Origin: a virus | DNA length: 42,529 nucleotides | Strand: one strand, 5' to 3' | Virus record (IMG/VR): IMGVR_UViG_3300008050_000100 | Coordinates: 1 to 42,529 of that record | Part shown: positions 1 to 6,547 of the stretch, piece after piece | Layout of the letters: each line of letters starts with the position of its first letter | Numbering within the stretch: the stretch's first letter is position 1 | Notes under the pieces: generated by a model | What the model was told of the DNA's origin: nothing | What the model saw: only the letters and a program-made list of their open reading frames with translations | Databases searched by the model: none | Translations under genes and position numbers: made by a program

Positions 1-1
1 A

Positions 2-367
2 AACGGTGATGAGTTCGCATCCCAGGGGGGAGCCAACCTGCTCCTGGATACGGGGCACGGGGACTTCGATAAGCTCTACGTGGACCGTCGCCACTTCAAT
101 TACTTCTTCACGGTCGAGTTCTTTATCGGACGAAGAGACATCGAAGACACTACTACTGAGAAGTATGAGTATAGAAATAGTGCGGGGTTCCTCTCCGGAG
201 CCACTATTGGGGCCGAGGGGGGATTCAATACCCCTACGCTTCAGGTCCACGCCACCAACCCCGGGGGAAACCCTATCGTAGGTGCTGGCCTCTCTGCGGC
301 CCCCATCGTCAAGTTCCGCGGGATGCGTATTGGGTATGACACTGATCGGGTCGGCGGCGGTTGGTAG
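2..367 (+). CDS. C-terminal part of unknown phage protein
   Basis: The reading frame is open from the left edge and ends at a TAG at 365-367, so the true start lies outside the window. About 121 residues are visible. They are rich in Gly, Asn, Thr and aromatic residues and look beta-structured, with a 'GAEGGF' turn-rich stretch, and end in Gly-Gly-Gly-Trp. That composition suits a virion (capsid or tail) protein, but I recognise no family and see no motif. A GTG at 80 is in frame, but the frame continues upstream with plausible coding, so I do not treat it as the start. It converges on the lipoprotein gene; the gap between the two stops is about 20 bases and contains a GC-rich hairpin. Confidence 0.5.
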   Translation, partial: NGDEFASQGGANLLLDTGHGDFDKLYVDRRHFNYFFTVEFFIGRRDIEDTTTEKYEYRNSAGFLSGATIGAEGGFNTPTLQVHATNPGGNPIVGAGLSAAPIVKFRGMRIGYDTDRVGGGW

Positions 368-378
368 CTAAGGGAAGA

Positions 379-400
379 CCCCCGCAACTACTGCAGGGGG
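379..400. terminator. Possible hairpin between convergent genes
   Basis: A run of five C at 379-383 can pair with the G run at 396-400, with an extra GCA/TGC pairing inside. It lies just after the + strand stop (365-367) and covers the last codons of the - strand lipoprotein gene. There is no clear T tract on either side, so a terminator role is only suggested by position. Confidence 0.3.
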
Positions 401-849
401 CTAGACAGGACCTCCCAGTCGTCTGCGCTACAGTCGTAGGGGATGCACAAGAGTGCATCTTCATACTGAACCAGCAGCTGGAAATGGACCTCGGTACGCT
501 CACCGACCCACATAGACCCGTCCGGAGAGACCGACCAAAACGAGTCTGTTGTCGTGGGGTAGAGTCCCGATTCGTCCACTCCAAATCCCTGAAGCCAGAT
601 AGACTGGGCGGGGCCGCAGGGGATGACGAGCATGAGGACCCCCTCCTCGATGATCATGGGGTCCTGGTTGATACAGTTTCCCGCGAAGATGGGGGCCCCT
701 TCTTCTTGGAGGACTCCGACCATCTCCTGGAGGTCGTCGACCTCTTCTCGAAGAGACTCGAGTTCGGGAGACACGTAGTCTCCCGTAGTGATCTCCACGG
801 ACCCTGGCGCACAGGCCACCAGAGCCATCACCAAAAATATAAAGCGCAT
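388..849 (-). CDS. Predicted lipoprotein with coiled coil, unknown role
   Basis: The product is 153 residues. The start at 849 is chosen over an upstream one because CAGGAGT sits 6-7 bases before this ATG and the protein then begins with a textbook lipoprotein signal: Met-Arg, a hydrophobic core and a lipobox Leu10-Val11-Ala12-Cys13. Mature protein should therefore be acylated at Cys13 and anchored to a membrane, the outer membrane or periplasmic face if the host is Gram-negative. Residues about 27-50 are heptad-like and Glu/Leu-rich, a likely short coiled coil. The rest has scattered Cys and Trp but no family I know. It is read alone, beyond the terminator of the replication unit, so it has its own promoter. 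Phage lipoproteins often act in superinfection exclusion or as spanins; which one, if either, cannot be told here. Confidence 0.7.
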   Translation of the reverse strand: MRFIFLVMALVACAPGSVEITTGDYVSPELESLREEVDDLQEMVGVLQEEGAPIFAGNCINQDPMIIEEGVLMLVIPCGPAQSIWLQGFGVDESGLYPTTTDSFWSVSPDGSMWVGERTEVHFQLLVQYEDALLCIPYDCSADDWEVLSSPLQ

Positions 850-880
850 GAGATTACTCCTGTTTTTGTGCTTCAGGACT

Positions 881-898
881 CTTATGACCGAATCATAG
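881..898. promoter_or_regulatory. CTTATGACCG motif, copy a (promoter or operator)
   Basis: CTTATGACCGAATCATAG lies 32 bases upstream of the lipoprotein start and downstream of the replication-unit terminator. It is an imperfect inverted repeat (CTTATGA / TCATAG around CCGAA). Its first ten bases are identical to copy c at 23351-23360. Only a - strand gene is positioned to use it, so on the - strand it reads TCGGTCATAAG. Confidence 0.4.
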
Positions 899-944
899 CC
901 TAAAATGGACAATTAGCGCCGGTATCGGGCTTCGTCCCTCAGCT

Positions 945-976
945 AAAAAACGCCCAGGGATCAACCCTGAGCGTTT
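945..976 (-). terminator. Intrinsic terminator of the replication unit
   Basis: Bases 948-959 pair with 965-976 with a single C/A mismatch (CGC-C-CAGGG against CCCTG-A-GCG). On the - strand the stem is followed by six T (from the A run at 945-950), the standard intrinsic terminator form. It ends the long - strand replication block, and the stop codon of the small open frame at 961-1098 lies in its loop. Confidence 0.8.
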
Positions 977-1098
977 CGTAGCAGATGCCCGAGCATGCCG
1001 GGCAGGTCTGCATGGACGTCGACGAAGAAGCCGTATTCCTTCTCTGCGAGCTCCAAGAGTTCTTCCCGAGTCAGGGATTTCAGCTTCTCGAAGGTGAC
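961..1098 (-). other. Small open frame without a normal start, SAP/LEM-like
   Basis: This - strand frame gives about 45 residues beginning Val-Thr-Phe-Glu-Lys-Leu and ending in a TGA inside the terminator loop. The core (LTREELLELAEKEYG, then a spaced GMLGHLL) has the two-helix pattern of small SAP/HeH/LEM-like domains common in phages, and its third codon positions are GC-rich like real genes here. No ATG or GTG precedes it: the frame is closed by a TGA at 1144-1146 and holds only one internal TTG after the first third. It follows a very stable GC hairpin. It may be expressed from a non-canonical start, reached by recoding from the upstream gene, or be a remnant. Confidence 0.3.
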
Positions 1099-1099
1099 A

Positions 1100-1129
1100 G
1101 GGGGAGGGCGGTTAACGCCCCCCTCCCCC
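1100..1129. other. Very stable GC-rich hairpin after a stop codon
   Basis: A G5-A-G3-C-G arm at 1100-1110 pairs with the C-rich arm at 1116-1129 around a GTTAA-type loop. It starts a few bases after the TGA (1134-1136) of the next gene on the - strand. No T run follows on either strand, so it is not a classical terminator; it could pause, protect or recode. Confidence 0.5.
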
Positions 1130-1133
1130 GAGG

Positions 1134-2051
1134 TCAGTCCGCGTCACCGCCGTAGAAGATGCCGAGCAGGTCGTCTTCTTCCAAGATGTTGTCGACCTGG
1201 AGGTCTTCCAACGCCTCGCCGTCCTCGTCGTAGCCGAAGTTCTCGTTGTACGTGATCGTGAGCACCGCGCCGAGCCGGGTGATCATAGTCTCTGCGTTGG
1301 CCACCGCTTCCGTCAGCAGCTCGTTCTGCTTGGCGAGGGTGTCCAGCTTCTCGAGCACCTCAGAGAGGTCGACCGAGGGAGCTGCCGTTCCTTCATCGTC
1401 CGCAGGGGCCTCGGCCGGCGCCTTCGTGGCGGCACCCTTGCGCCCTCCGCGAGAACGCCCGCCGGCCCGCCGACTGGCTCGCCGCTTGGGCTTCTCTTCT
1501 TCCTCTTCCGGCTCCGGCTCCGGCTCCGGCTCGGGGGCCTTCGCCGCCTTCCGGGAGGTTCGACGCCCGCCGGTCTTCTTGGTCGCCGCTGCCTTCTTGG
1601 CTGGCGCCTTCTTCTTTGTTGCGGGAGCATCGCCGCCCTCGTTGGCCCCCTTGGCCTCTTCGATCATCCCCTCGAGGTCGTCGAGGCTTGCGTCGGCGAT
1701 GTCCTCGTAGATGGGCTCGAGGATCTCAATCTGCTGCGCAGCGCTGGCGTGGAACGCCTTGGAGGGGTCGTCGTACAGGCCATGCGCGACGGCGAGTTTA
1801 CGGAGGAGGGAGCGCTTGGAACGTCGTTCTCGTGCCATGATGTTTGGTTCTCCATGGGTCTTGTTGGGGTTTGGCTTCGCCAATAGGCTCCAGGCACTAA
1901 ATGTGTCTAGAGCCCGGTATCTGGCCTCGCACACCGGGATTGAGGCCGGGTCGTAGAGGGCACAGTCCTCTTCTTGGAGGATCATCGCAGCAGTAGCGGT
2001 GCTGCAGGTCCGAAGACGGGAGCAGCCGAGGCAGTCGTGTGGGACCGTCAC
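1134..2051 (-). CDS. Cys-domain protein with charged linker, unknown function
   Basis: The full frame gives 305 residues from a GTG at 2051 that overlaps the previous gene's TGA (GTGA), a typical coupled start. Residues 1-65 hold a Cys cluster (Cys-x2-Cys-x5-Cys, then two more Cys), which resembles small metal-binding domains in other phages. A second possible start is an in-frame ATG at 1838 with GGAG upstream, giving a 234-residue protein that begins MARERRSKRS. From there on come a helical N-terminal region, a long Lys/Ala/Arg linker, a Glu-Pro repeat with five Glu, another Arg/Gly basic stretch, a leucine-rich coiled coil and an acidic tail. Such alternating basic/acidic tails suit a nucleic-acid-binding accessory factor, but no function is established. 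Both products could be made from the same frame. Confidence 0.6.
   Translation of the reverse strand: MTVPHDCLGCSRLRTCSTATAAMILQEEDCALYDPASIPVCEARYRALDTFSAWSLLAKPNPNKTHGEPNIMARERRSKRSLLRKLAVAHGLYDDPSKAFHASAAQQIEILEPIYEDIADASLDDLEGMIEEAKGANEGGDAPATKKKAPAKKAAATKKTGGRRTSRKAAKAPEPEPEPEPEEEEEKPKRRASRRAGGRSRGGRKGAATKAPAEAPADDEGTAAPSVDLSEVLEKLDTLAKQNELLTEAVANAETMITRLGAVLTITYNENFGYDEDGEALEDLQVDNILEEDDLLGIFYGGDAD
1508..1531 (-). repeat. CCGGCT hexamer repeat coding Glu-Pro
   Basis: Four tandem CCGGCT units on the + strand, read on the - strand as AGCCGG, encode the Glu-Pro run in the linker of the 1134-2051 gene. Such runs can change length by replication slippage. Confidence 0.7.
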
Positions 2052-2344
2052 AGCATGTCGTCTCGGAACTCCCACCAACAGCGAACTACTCGCAGCACCG
2101 GGCATCCGAAGGAAACGCACTTCCCGTTGCAGCCCGGTAGCTGTGTCCGTAGTCGGCTGAAGTTCTTTTCAATGTGTATTTCCATTAGTTCCCTGGACCG
2201 CTCTAGCTCGCACTTGAGCGGCGGGTCCCCGTGCTCCAGGGTTTGGATGGCGCGTTCTCGGTCGGGGCCGGCGTTGCCGAACCCCGCCGTGCGAACCATC
2301 TGTAGTAGCTCGGAGGTATTAACGCGGTCTAAGGGGTGAGCCAT
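2048..2344 (-). CDS. Small Cys-containing phage protein, unknown
   Basis: The product is 98 residues. The ATG at 2344 is chosen because CTGGAGG lies 6-7 bases upstream; an earlier in-frame ATG has no such site and would overlap the resolvase gene. The N-terminal two thirds look helical and charged; the C-terminal third carries Cys-x3-Cys-x4-Cys and a fourth Cys ten residues later, enough for one metal site. I do not recognise the family. It lies one base after the RusA-like gene stop, and its own stop overlaps the next gene's GTG start, so it is a coupled member of the replication/recombination unit. Confidence 0.65.
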   Translation of the reverse strand: MAHPLDRVNTSELLQMVRTAGFGNAGPDRERAIQTLEHGDPPLKCELERSRELMEIHIEKNFSRLRTQLPGCNGKCVSFGCPVLRVVRCWWEFRDDML

Positions 2345-2345
2345 G

Positions 2346-2861
2346 CTACGCCTCCAGAAAGAATAAGGGGACCCCAAAGTCCTGGGGCCGGCTCCTAATT
2401 ATCGTCAAAAAGAGCTTCCCGTCCTCTCCGTCGCGTGCCACTAGCTTCGTTACGCGTAGGTCGAAACTGAGGGAGTCGTCGATACCTAACGCCTCTGCGA
2501 AGGCGTCTAGGAGTAGCTTGTGACGGTTAGGGCCGTCCATTTTCTTGTAGGGAGTCTTAGCGCGAGCCTTCCCTTTCTTTAGCCATCCCTTTGTCAGTAC
2601 GTCCCACATCGGGAACACGAGCTCGAGTTCTACGGTGTAGACGTCCGTAGGGGAGTGTGTCCGCGCGAACTTGGTCAACGCGGCGAAGTAGGATGCTCTC
2701 GCGTGAGCAAGGAAGCGGGCCTTGTACTTCTTCGCCGCAGGGGAGTAGATGATCTGCGCCTTCTTTGTTTTCCTGGGCCCGCCGGCAGTGAACCACCCGA
2801 TCGCTTTGATCTTGTTTTCAGACGGAGGCAGCTCGTCGAACTCTAGTGTCAGGACGTCCAC
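2346..2861 (-). CDS. rusA: RusA-like Holliday junction resolvase
   Basis: The 171-residue product matches the RusA family in length and layout: an N-terminal strand with PPSENK, a basic middle, and the acidic C-terminal signature in which Asp109-x2-Asn112 is followed by Asp119 and Asp128-Asp129 (MDGPN, LLLDA, GIDDS). In E. coli RusA the equivalent Asp residues bind the metal ions that cut four-way junctions. In a phage it would resolve recombination or replication branches before packaging. The start is a GTG at 2861, immediately after the upstream gene's TGA, with GGAGG four bases before it. Family membership is read from motif spacing; strict junction specificity is inferred. Confidence 0.75.
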   Translation of the reverse strand: MDVLTLEFDELPPSENKIKAIGWFTAGGPRKTKKAQIIYSPAAKKYKARFLAHARASYFAALTKFARTHSPTDVYTVELELVFPMWDVLTKGWLKKGKARAKTPYKKMDGPNRHKLLLDAFAEALGIDDSLSFDLRVTKLVARDGEDGKLFLTIIRSRPQDFGVPLFFLEA

Positions 2862-3497
2862 TCATCCTCCCCGCTTTCGGCGAGGCCGGCGTCGCTGTGC
2901 CGCGGGCGTCTTGGCAGACATCCGGGGGCTGCGCGGCTCGTTTCCGTACTGCGCGTTGTTGACTCGAGCACCGTGCTCCATCTGCTGCCCTCGCATGGTA
3001 GCGATTCGGCTTACGGCTTCACGATCCCGCTTCGCAGCCAGGTAGTTGGCCTCGACAATCGCTACGTACTCTTGGACCTCTTCGAGCCCAACCGAGACGT
3101 CCACGTATCGAGTGTCGCAGATCGAAGCGTCCTCTTTCTCGTCCTTGGACCCTACCTTGGACTTCCGTACCTTGGCCTTGGCCAGCTTCAGCTGCTTCTC
3201 GAGGTTGCCCTTTTCAGCCTTGGCCTGGAGGTGAAGCCCTTCGACGTACCCTGCCCACTCGGTGGTAACCGCCAAGAGCTTGGACAGGTCGTTGAGATCG
3301 AAGTCCGCGTAGTTGGCGGGAAGACGCCCGCAGTACTCGTCACCCTCGTAGAGGGGGATCTCCCGGTCGACCAGTAGACCCTTCCGGGAGGCGCGGGTCT
3401 TGGCCTTCTCGGATGCCTCTCGGTACTGGGCAATCCCCTCTTCGATTCCGATGTCGTAGTCGTATCCGCTACTAGCGGCTTTCTTTGGTCTTGCCAT
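2862..3497 (-). CDS. Unknown helical protein of the recombination cluster
   Basis: The product is 211 residues starting at an ATG with GAGGT just upstream. It is rich in Lys, Glu and Ala; residues about 70-115 form a long charged helix, probably a coiled coil. A second helical segment precedes a basic, Arg-rich C-terminal tail ending in Arg/Lys/Gly repeats, which would favour nucleic acid contact. There are only two Cys and no catalytic motif. It is flanked by the Cas4-like nuclease and the RusA-like resolvase in the same unit, so a recombination-accessory role is possible, but that rests on position only. Confidence 0.6.
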   Translation of the reverse strand: MARPKKAASSGYDYDIGIEEGIAQYREASEKAKTRASRKGLLVDREIPLYEGDEYCGRLPANYADFDLNDLSKLLAVTTEWAGYVEGLHLQAKAEKGNLEKQLKLAKAKVRKSKVGSKDEKEDASICDTRYVDVSVGLEEVQEYVAIVEANYLAAKRDREAVSRIATMRGQQMEHGARVNNAQYGNEPRSPRMSAKTPAAQRRRPRRKRGG

Positions 3498-3499
3498 GG

Positions 3500-4462
3500 T
3501 TACCTCGTCAGTCGGCTCTTGGTCGTACGCCCCGCACGCTGGGCACAGCCGTGTTTGTACGAACAGTCATCGCACTCGTATTTGCCTGCGGTGGCCACAG
3601 GCTCCGTCCCCGTCTCGATGGCCTCTTCGATCGGTTCGAGCTTGTTGCGATACCAGGTGTTGTAGACATCGAAGTCGTAGGTCTCGACGAACTCCTCGAT
3701 GTCGTGAGGGTAGGACTTGACGACGTAGAGGTAGCAGACGAAGGGGGCATCGCATGCCGTGGCGTACAGCCCGTGTGCTTGAATCCGGTGCGCGTCCTTG
3801 GGCTTCGTGAGCTTGATGAACTGCTTCTCGCTCATCGTCTTGATCTCCAAGACAATCCGTACACGGACCTCTTGGCTACCTACCCAGAGAGTGACCTCGA
3901 TGACGCCGTCGGTCCGGCCCCCGTCGACCATTGCCTCGATAATCTGCACTCGAACTTCGTCCTGGAACTCCAAGGATAGGGAATCCATCCACTGCGTGTG
4001 CGTCTTGAGTCGCAGCTTGTTCGCCGTCCCTCGGCGCTTTTCAATCTCTTCCTTCAGGTCCCAGTTGGCCGCGTTGTGTAGCGTGCGCTGTAGGAGGGCG
4101 TGTACCGCGTGACCTATCTCGAAGGTGATCATCAACGAGAGGGAGATCTCCTCGCGAGGGCGGTCGGCCCCCATCACGTCCTTGAAGAGCCGAAGGGTGC
4201 AGCGAGATGCGCCCGAGGGGTGGATGGTCCCCACTCCTCGAAGGCTCGGAAGGACCTCCCCCTTACCGTGACATCTCGGGCACGGCTCCGGGACCCGCTC
4301 CTCCATGAAGTCGCGGTATTCTTCGAGGGTCACGCCCACCTGTTGTCCGTCGATCTCCCCCTGGCGGCGGATCAGCGAACGGATGCTGATCGCGTTGCGT
4401 ACTTCTTCAATGAACTCGGCCGGGTAGAGGGACAGGTCGTCCCGCGTCAGAATTTCAATCAT
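3500..4462 (-). CDS. Cas4/RecB-like Fe-S nuclease
   Basis: The 320-residue protein has the PD-(D/E)XK signature in the Cas4/AddB order: His118 and His121 in GHAVH, Asp185 (GRTDGV), Glu206-Ile-Lys208 (LEIKT) and a QxxxxY helix at Gln228-Tyr233. One Cys before the nuclease core (Cys88) and three after it (Cys297, Cys300, Cys306) match the four ligands of the 4Fe-4S cluster of this family. An additional CPRC pair at 61-64 may belong to a second small metal site. Family members are DNA exonucleases that trim ends for recombination or, in CRISPR systems, for spacer capture; no CRISPR or cas1 is present here, so end-processing in phage recombination is more likely. The gene overlaps the next upstream gene by a few bases. 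Confidence 0.8.
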   Translation of the reverse strand: MIEILTRDDLSLYPAEFIEEVRNAISIRSLIRRQGEIDGQQVGVTLEEYRDFMEERVPEPCPRCHGKGEVLPSLRGVGTIHPSGASRCTLRLFKDVMGADRPREEISLSLMITFEIGHAVHALLQRTLHNAANWDLKEEIEKRRGTANKLRLKTHTQWMDSLSLEFQDEVRVQIIEAMVDGGRTDGVIEVTLWVGSQEVRVRIVLEIKTMSEKQFIKLTKPKDAHRIQAHGLYATACDAPFVCYLYVVKSYPHDIEEFVETYDFDVYNTWYRNKLEPIEEAIETGTEPVATAGKYECDDCSYKHGCAQRAGRTTKSRLTR

Positions 4463-4940
4463 CTAGCTGCTCCAACAGCTCAAGGGCATGGCCCTCAGGA
4501 AGGATGTAGAAGGACTGCCTCACGTCTCCCTGCACGAATTGCACGGCGAAGACGGGGATCTCATCATCCTCGCACTCGGTTTGTAGTTTCCGGAGGTTCG
4601 CCAGGGTGAGAGAGTAGCTAGCCTTGCGGGTGCTCTTGCACTCCATTCGAATGCCGCTGGCGACCTCCCCGTATTTGGACGTGGTCACGTCCGCCTTATC
4701 GCCCTCGAGGGCGCCCGAGGCACGCGTAGTGCGCCCCCCGAGCTTCCGTGCGTTCCAGCGCTCCTGGCTCTTGGCCCTACGCTGGCTGTCCTGAATCTGC
4801 GCCCGCTTCTTCCTTGTGGCAGATTTCCGGGGCAGCTCAAACGTCTCGTCGCAGACCGCGCACCTGAACTGCTCCGCACGGCCGTTGAGGGCGTAGGCGT
4901 CGTTACTGTCGCAGCACGGGCACGTCACCTCGTCTGACAT
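4455..4940 (-). CDS. Zinc-ribbon protein with nuclease-like E-x-K motif
   Basis: The product is 161 residues from the ATG at 4940; the longer frame upstream adds 13 residues inside the RecA-like gene without clear support. Two CxxC pairs (CPCC near residue 7 and CAVC near 29) form a probable zinc ribbon. After a basic helix comes a core with GDKAD and MECKST; an acidic residue upstream plus Glu-x-Lys is the minimal PD-(D/E)XK pattern, as in Hjc-type resolvases and small restriction-like nucleases. Its nuclease nature is therefore plausible, not proven. It is packed between the RecA-like and Cas4-like genes, overlapping each, which supports a recombination role. Confidence 0.6.
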   Translation of the reverse strand: MSDEVTCPCCDSNDAYALNGRAEQFRCAVCDETFELPRKSATRKKRAQIQDSQRRAKSQERWNARKLGGRTTRASGALEGDKADVTTSKYGEVASGIRMECKSTRKASYSLTLANLRKLQTECEDDEIPVFAVQFVQGDVRQSFYILPEGHALELLEQLDD

Positions 4941-6124
4941 CTCACCCCCGCTTCTCGGAGGACTTCCTTGTACAGCCACGCGCCGAGCTCGGGGTCCTGG
5001 TTGACGTAAGCACCTGCGTTCTTGATCCCCTTCCCACGGGCTCCTGATGTGCTCAGGAGGGTCTCGTCTTCATCGTCGATGGTGTAGGTGTTCCCCGATT
5101 TGATGACGATTCCGTACTCCAGGGCCGCCTTGACGAGCGCCAGTCCGAAGTTGCACCCCGACTCCATCATGTAGTGGAAGAAGCCGACATGCCCGTCGTG
5201 GCCCCCCGCCTTTTGCTTGGTGATTTCCCAGCGGATGTCTTTCCCGAGTCGGCGCTTGGTGTTCTTCGGGTCAGAGAGCCACCCGACGCGAGTGAGGTTC
5301 ACCGTCACCCAGCGTGCATGCTTCAGCGCCCATCCCCCGCTCTCCTTCTTGGTAGGGGAGTTCGGGTTCATGCGCTTCATGTTGTCGCGGACTTGGTTGA
5401 TGCCCAGGACGCAGGTGAGGTTGGGGTTGCCATCATCATCCAGCGAAAGAGCCTCGTTCAGTCGAGTAGCGAAGCGGGAGTTCAGCATGGCAGGGCCCGC
5501 CATCCGGTCGTTGTCGTCCATGTCTTTCTCCTTGTCCTCCCCCAAGAGTAGGGAGCCGAAGGAGTCGATCAAGACGATGTGGAACTTACGACTACGGACC
5601 ATGTCGAGTGCGACGTTGAATTGGCGTTCGGCGACGTCAGGGGGCACGATGACGAAGGTGCCGACCTGTGTCTGGAGCTCCGCCGCCTCTTCCTTGCTGA
5701 GTTCGAGCCCGAACTCTTCGTATCCGGCACGAAGACCTTCGATCTCCTGGGGAGAGTAGGCAATGCGCACGCCAGAGAACCGTGCCTGGCTCTTGTCGTA
5801 GGGCATCTCGGTACCTACGCATCCGACCGCCAGATCGTCTCCCCAGGTCTTCTGTGCGTAGGCGATGACGCAGTTGGCCAAGTAGTTCTTGCCTACCCCC
5901 GGCTCGGCGGTGATTACCGAGAGCCCGCCTGCGGGGAAGCCCCCGCTGAGTGCGATGTCCAGGCCTACGACCCCACTGGGGTATCGGCGCAGCATCCAAG
6001 GCGAGGTGTACTGCTGCGAAGTGAACACCTTGCCGGGGTACTTCGACTGAAGTACCGCTACGATGTCAGCAGTGGTGCTATCGCCTTTCTTTGTTGACTT
6101 TTTTGCTGCTCTCTTGGCTGCCAT
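4925..6124 (-). CDS. recA: RecA/UvsX-like recombinase
   Basis: The 399-residue protein has the RecA ATPase order: a GLDIALSGGFPAGG entry segment near residues 54-67, Walker A at 73-80, Walker B around Asp187 (HIVLIDS), a conserved Gln-containing strand (GINQVRDN) and a Lys-rich LDP region. It should coat single-stranded DNA and drive strand exchange during recombination-dependent replication or repair. The Walker A reads AEPGVGKN: the usual Thr/Ser after Lys is Asn, checked at the DNA level (AAG AAC). That residue normally contacts the Mg-phosphate, so ATP use may differ. The start ATG at 6124 has GGGAG upstream. Its end overlaps the next gene by 16 bases and its start overlaps the preceding small gene. 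Confidence 0.85.
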   Translation of the reverse strand: MAAKRAAKKSTKKGDSTTADIVAVLQSKYPGKVFTSQQYTSPWMLRRYPSGVVGLDIALSGGFPAGGLSVITAEPGVGKNYLANCVIAYAQKTWGDDLAVGCVGTEMPYDKSQARFSGVRIAYSPQEIEGLRAGYEEFGLELSKEEAAELQTQVGTFVIVPPDVAERQFNVALDMVRSRKFHIVLIDSFGSLLLGEDKEKDMDDNDRMAGPAMLNSRFATRLNEALSLDDDGNPNLTCVLGINQVRDNMKRMNPNSPTKKESGGWALKHARWVTVNLTRVGWLSDPKNTKRRLGKDIRWEITKQKAGGHDGHVGFFHYMMESGCNFGLALVKAALEYGIVIKSGNTYTIDDEDETLLSTSGARGKGIKNAGAYVNQDPELGAWLYKEVLREAGVRCQTR

Positions 6125-6275
6125 GGGGCTCCCAGGGTTCCGTGCCGCAAGTGCGGCAGAAGGGTACAGTGCCGCTCCAACTGACAGAGCCAGAGGAGCA
6201 ACGGGGGCAGGTGGAGGGCAAACCTCCCCCTACTTTGGTGTGTTCGTCGGTAGTGACGACGCCAAACTTGTCCAT
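6078..6275 (-). CDS. Small zinc-ribbon protein
   Basis: The product is 65 residues with two CxxC pairs (CPRC at 23-26, CRTC at about 40-43) around a short beta-like loop, the form of a single zinc ribbon, followed by a Trp-Glu-Pro turn and a basic tail. An ATG at 6275 with AAGGAA upstream is the start. It overlaps the start of the RecA-like gene by 47 bases, which implies coupled translation. Such peptides are common beside replication genes in phages; partner and role are unknown. Confidence 0.65.
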   Translation of the reverse strand: MDKFGVVTTDEHTKVGGGLPSTCPRCSSGSVSWSGTVPFCRTCGTEPWEPHGSQESSKKVNKERR

Positions 6276-6547
6276 GAATCCATTTCCTTACGGAAGGCCT
6301 TCGCGGGCTTGATGCTCAGTACAGCCTTCCGTACCTTGGGCATAGCCTGCCCCCTGAGTCTTGGCGCGACCACTCGAGTCTCGACGCGGATACGAAAGAG
6401 CCGCGCAAACCGAATGTCTGCGCCGTTCCGGAGTCCTGTCGCCACGACCTCCGCCATCGCGTCCACCATGTGCTGCACCATGGGGCGCGGATAGCCAGTC
6501 CTCTCGGTCAATAGGTCGACCAGCCTGCGGGTAGTCAGTGCAGCCAT
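6230..6547 (-). CDS. HU/IHF-like DNA-binding protein
   Basis: The 105-residue protein fits the bacterial HU/IHF family: an N-terminal helical pair (TTRRLVDLLTERTGY), a middle Gly-Arg turn, the strand 'FARLFRIRVETR' and a basic beta-arm region with ARxG-like spacing, then a C-terminal helix. It is about 15 residues longer than typical HU, with a Ser/Thr-rich tail. HU proteins bend DNA as dimers; next to phage polymerase and RecA it may organise replicating or packaged DNA. Its ATG overlaps the polymerase TAA (TAATG), so the two are co-translated. Confidence 0.75.
   Translation of the reverse strand: MAALTTRRLVDLLTERTGYPRPMVQHMVDAMAEVVATGLRNGADIRFARLFRIRVETRVVAPRLRGQAMPKVRKAVLSIKPAKAFRKEMDSWTSLASSLPTNTPK

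Noticed and set aside
3500-4462. CRISPR-Cas system suggested by a Cas4-like gene
   Set aside because: No repeats, no cas1/cas2 and no effector in the window; Cas4-like nucleases are common in phage recombination.
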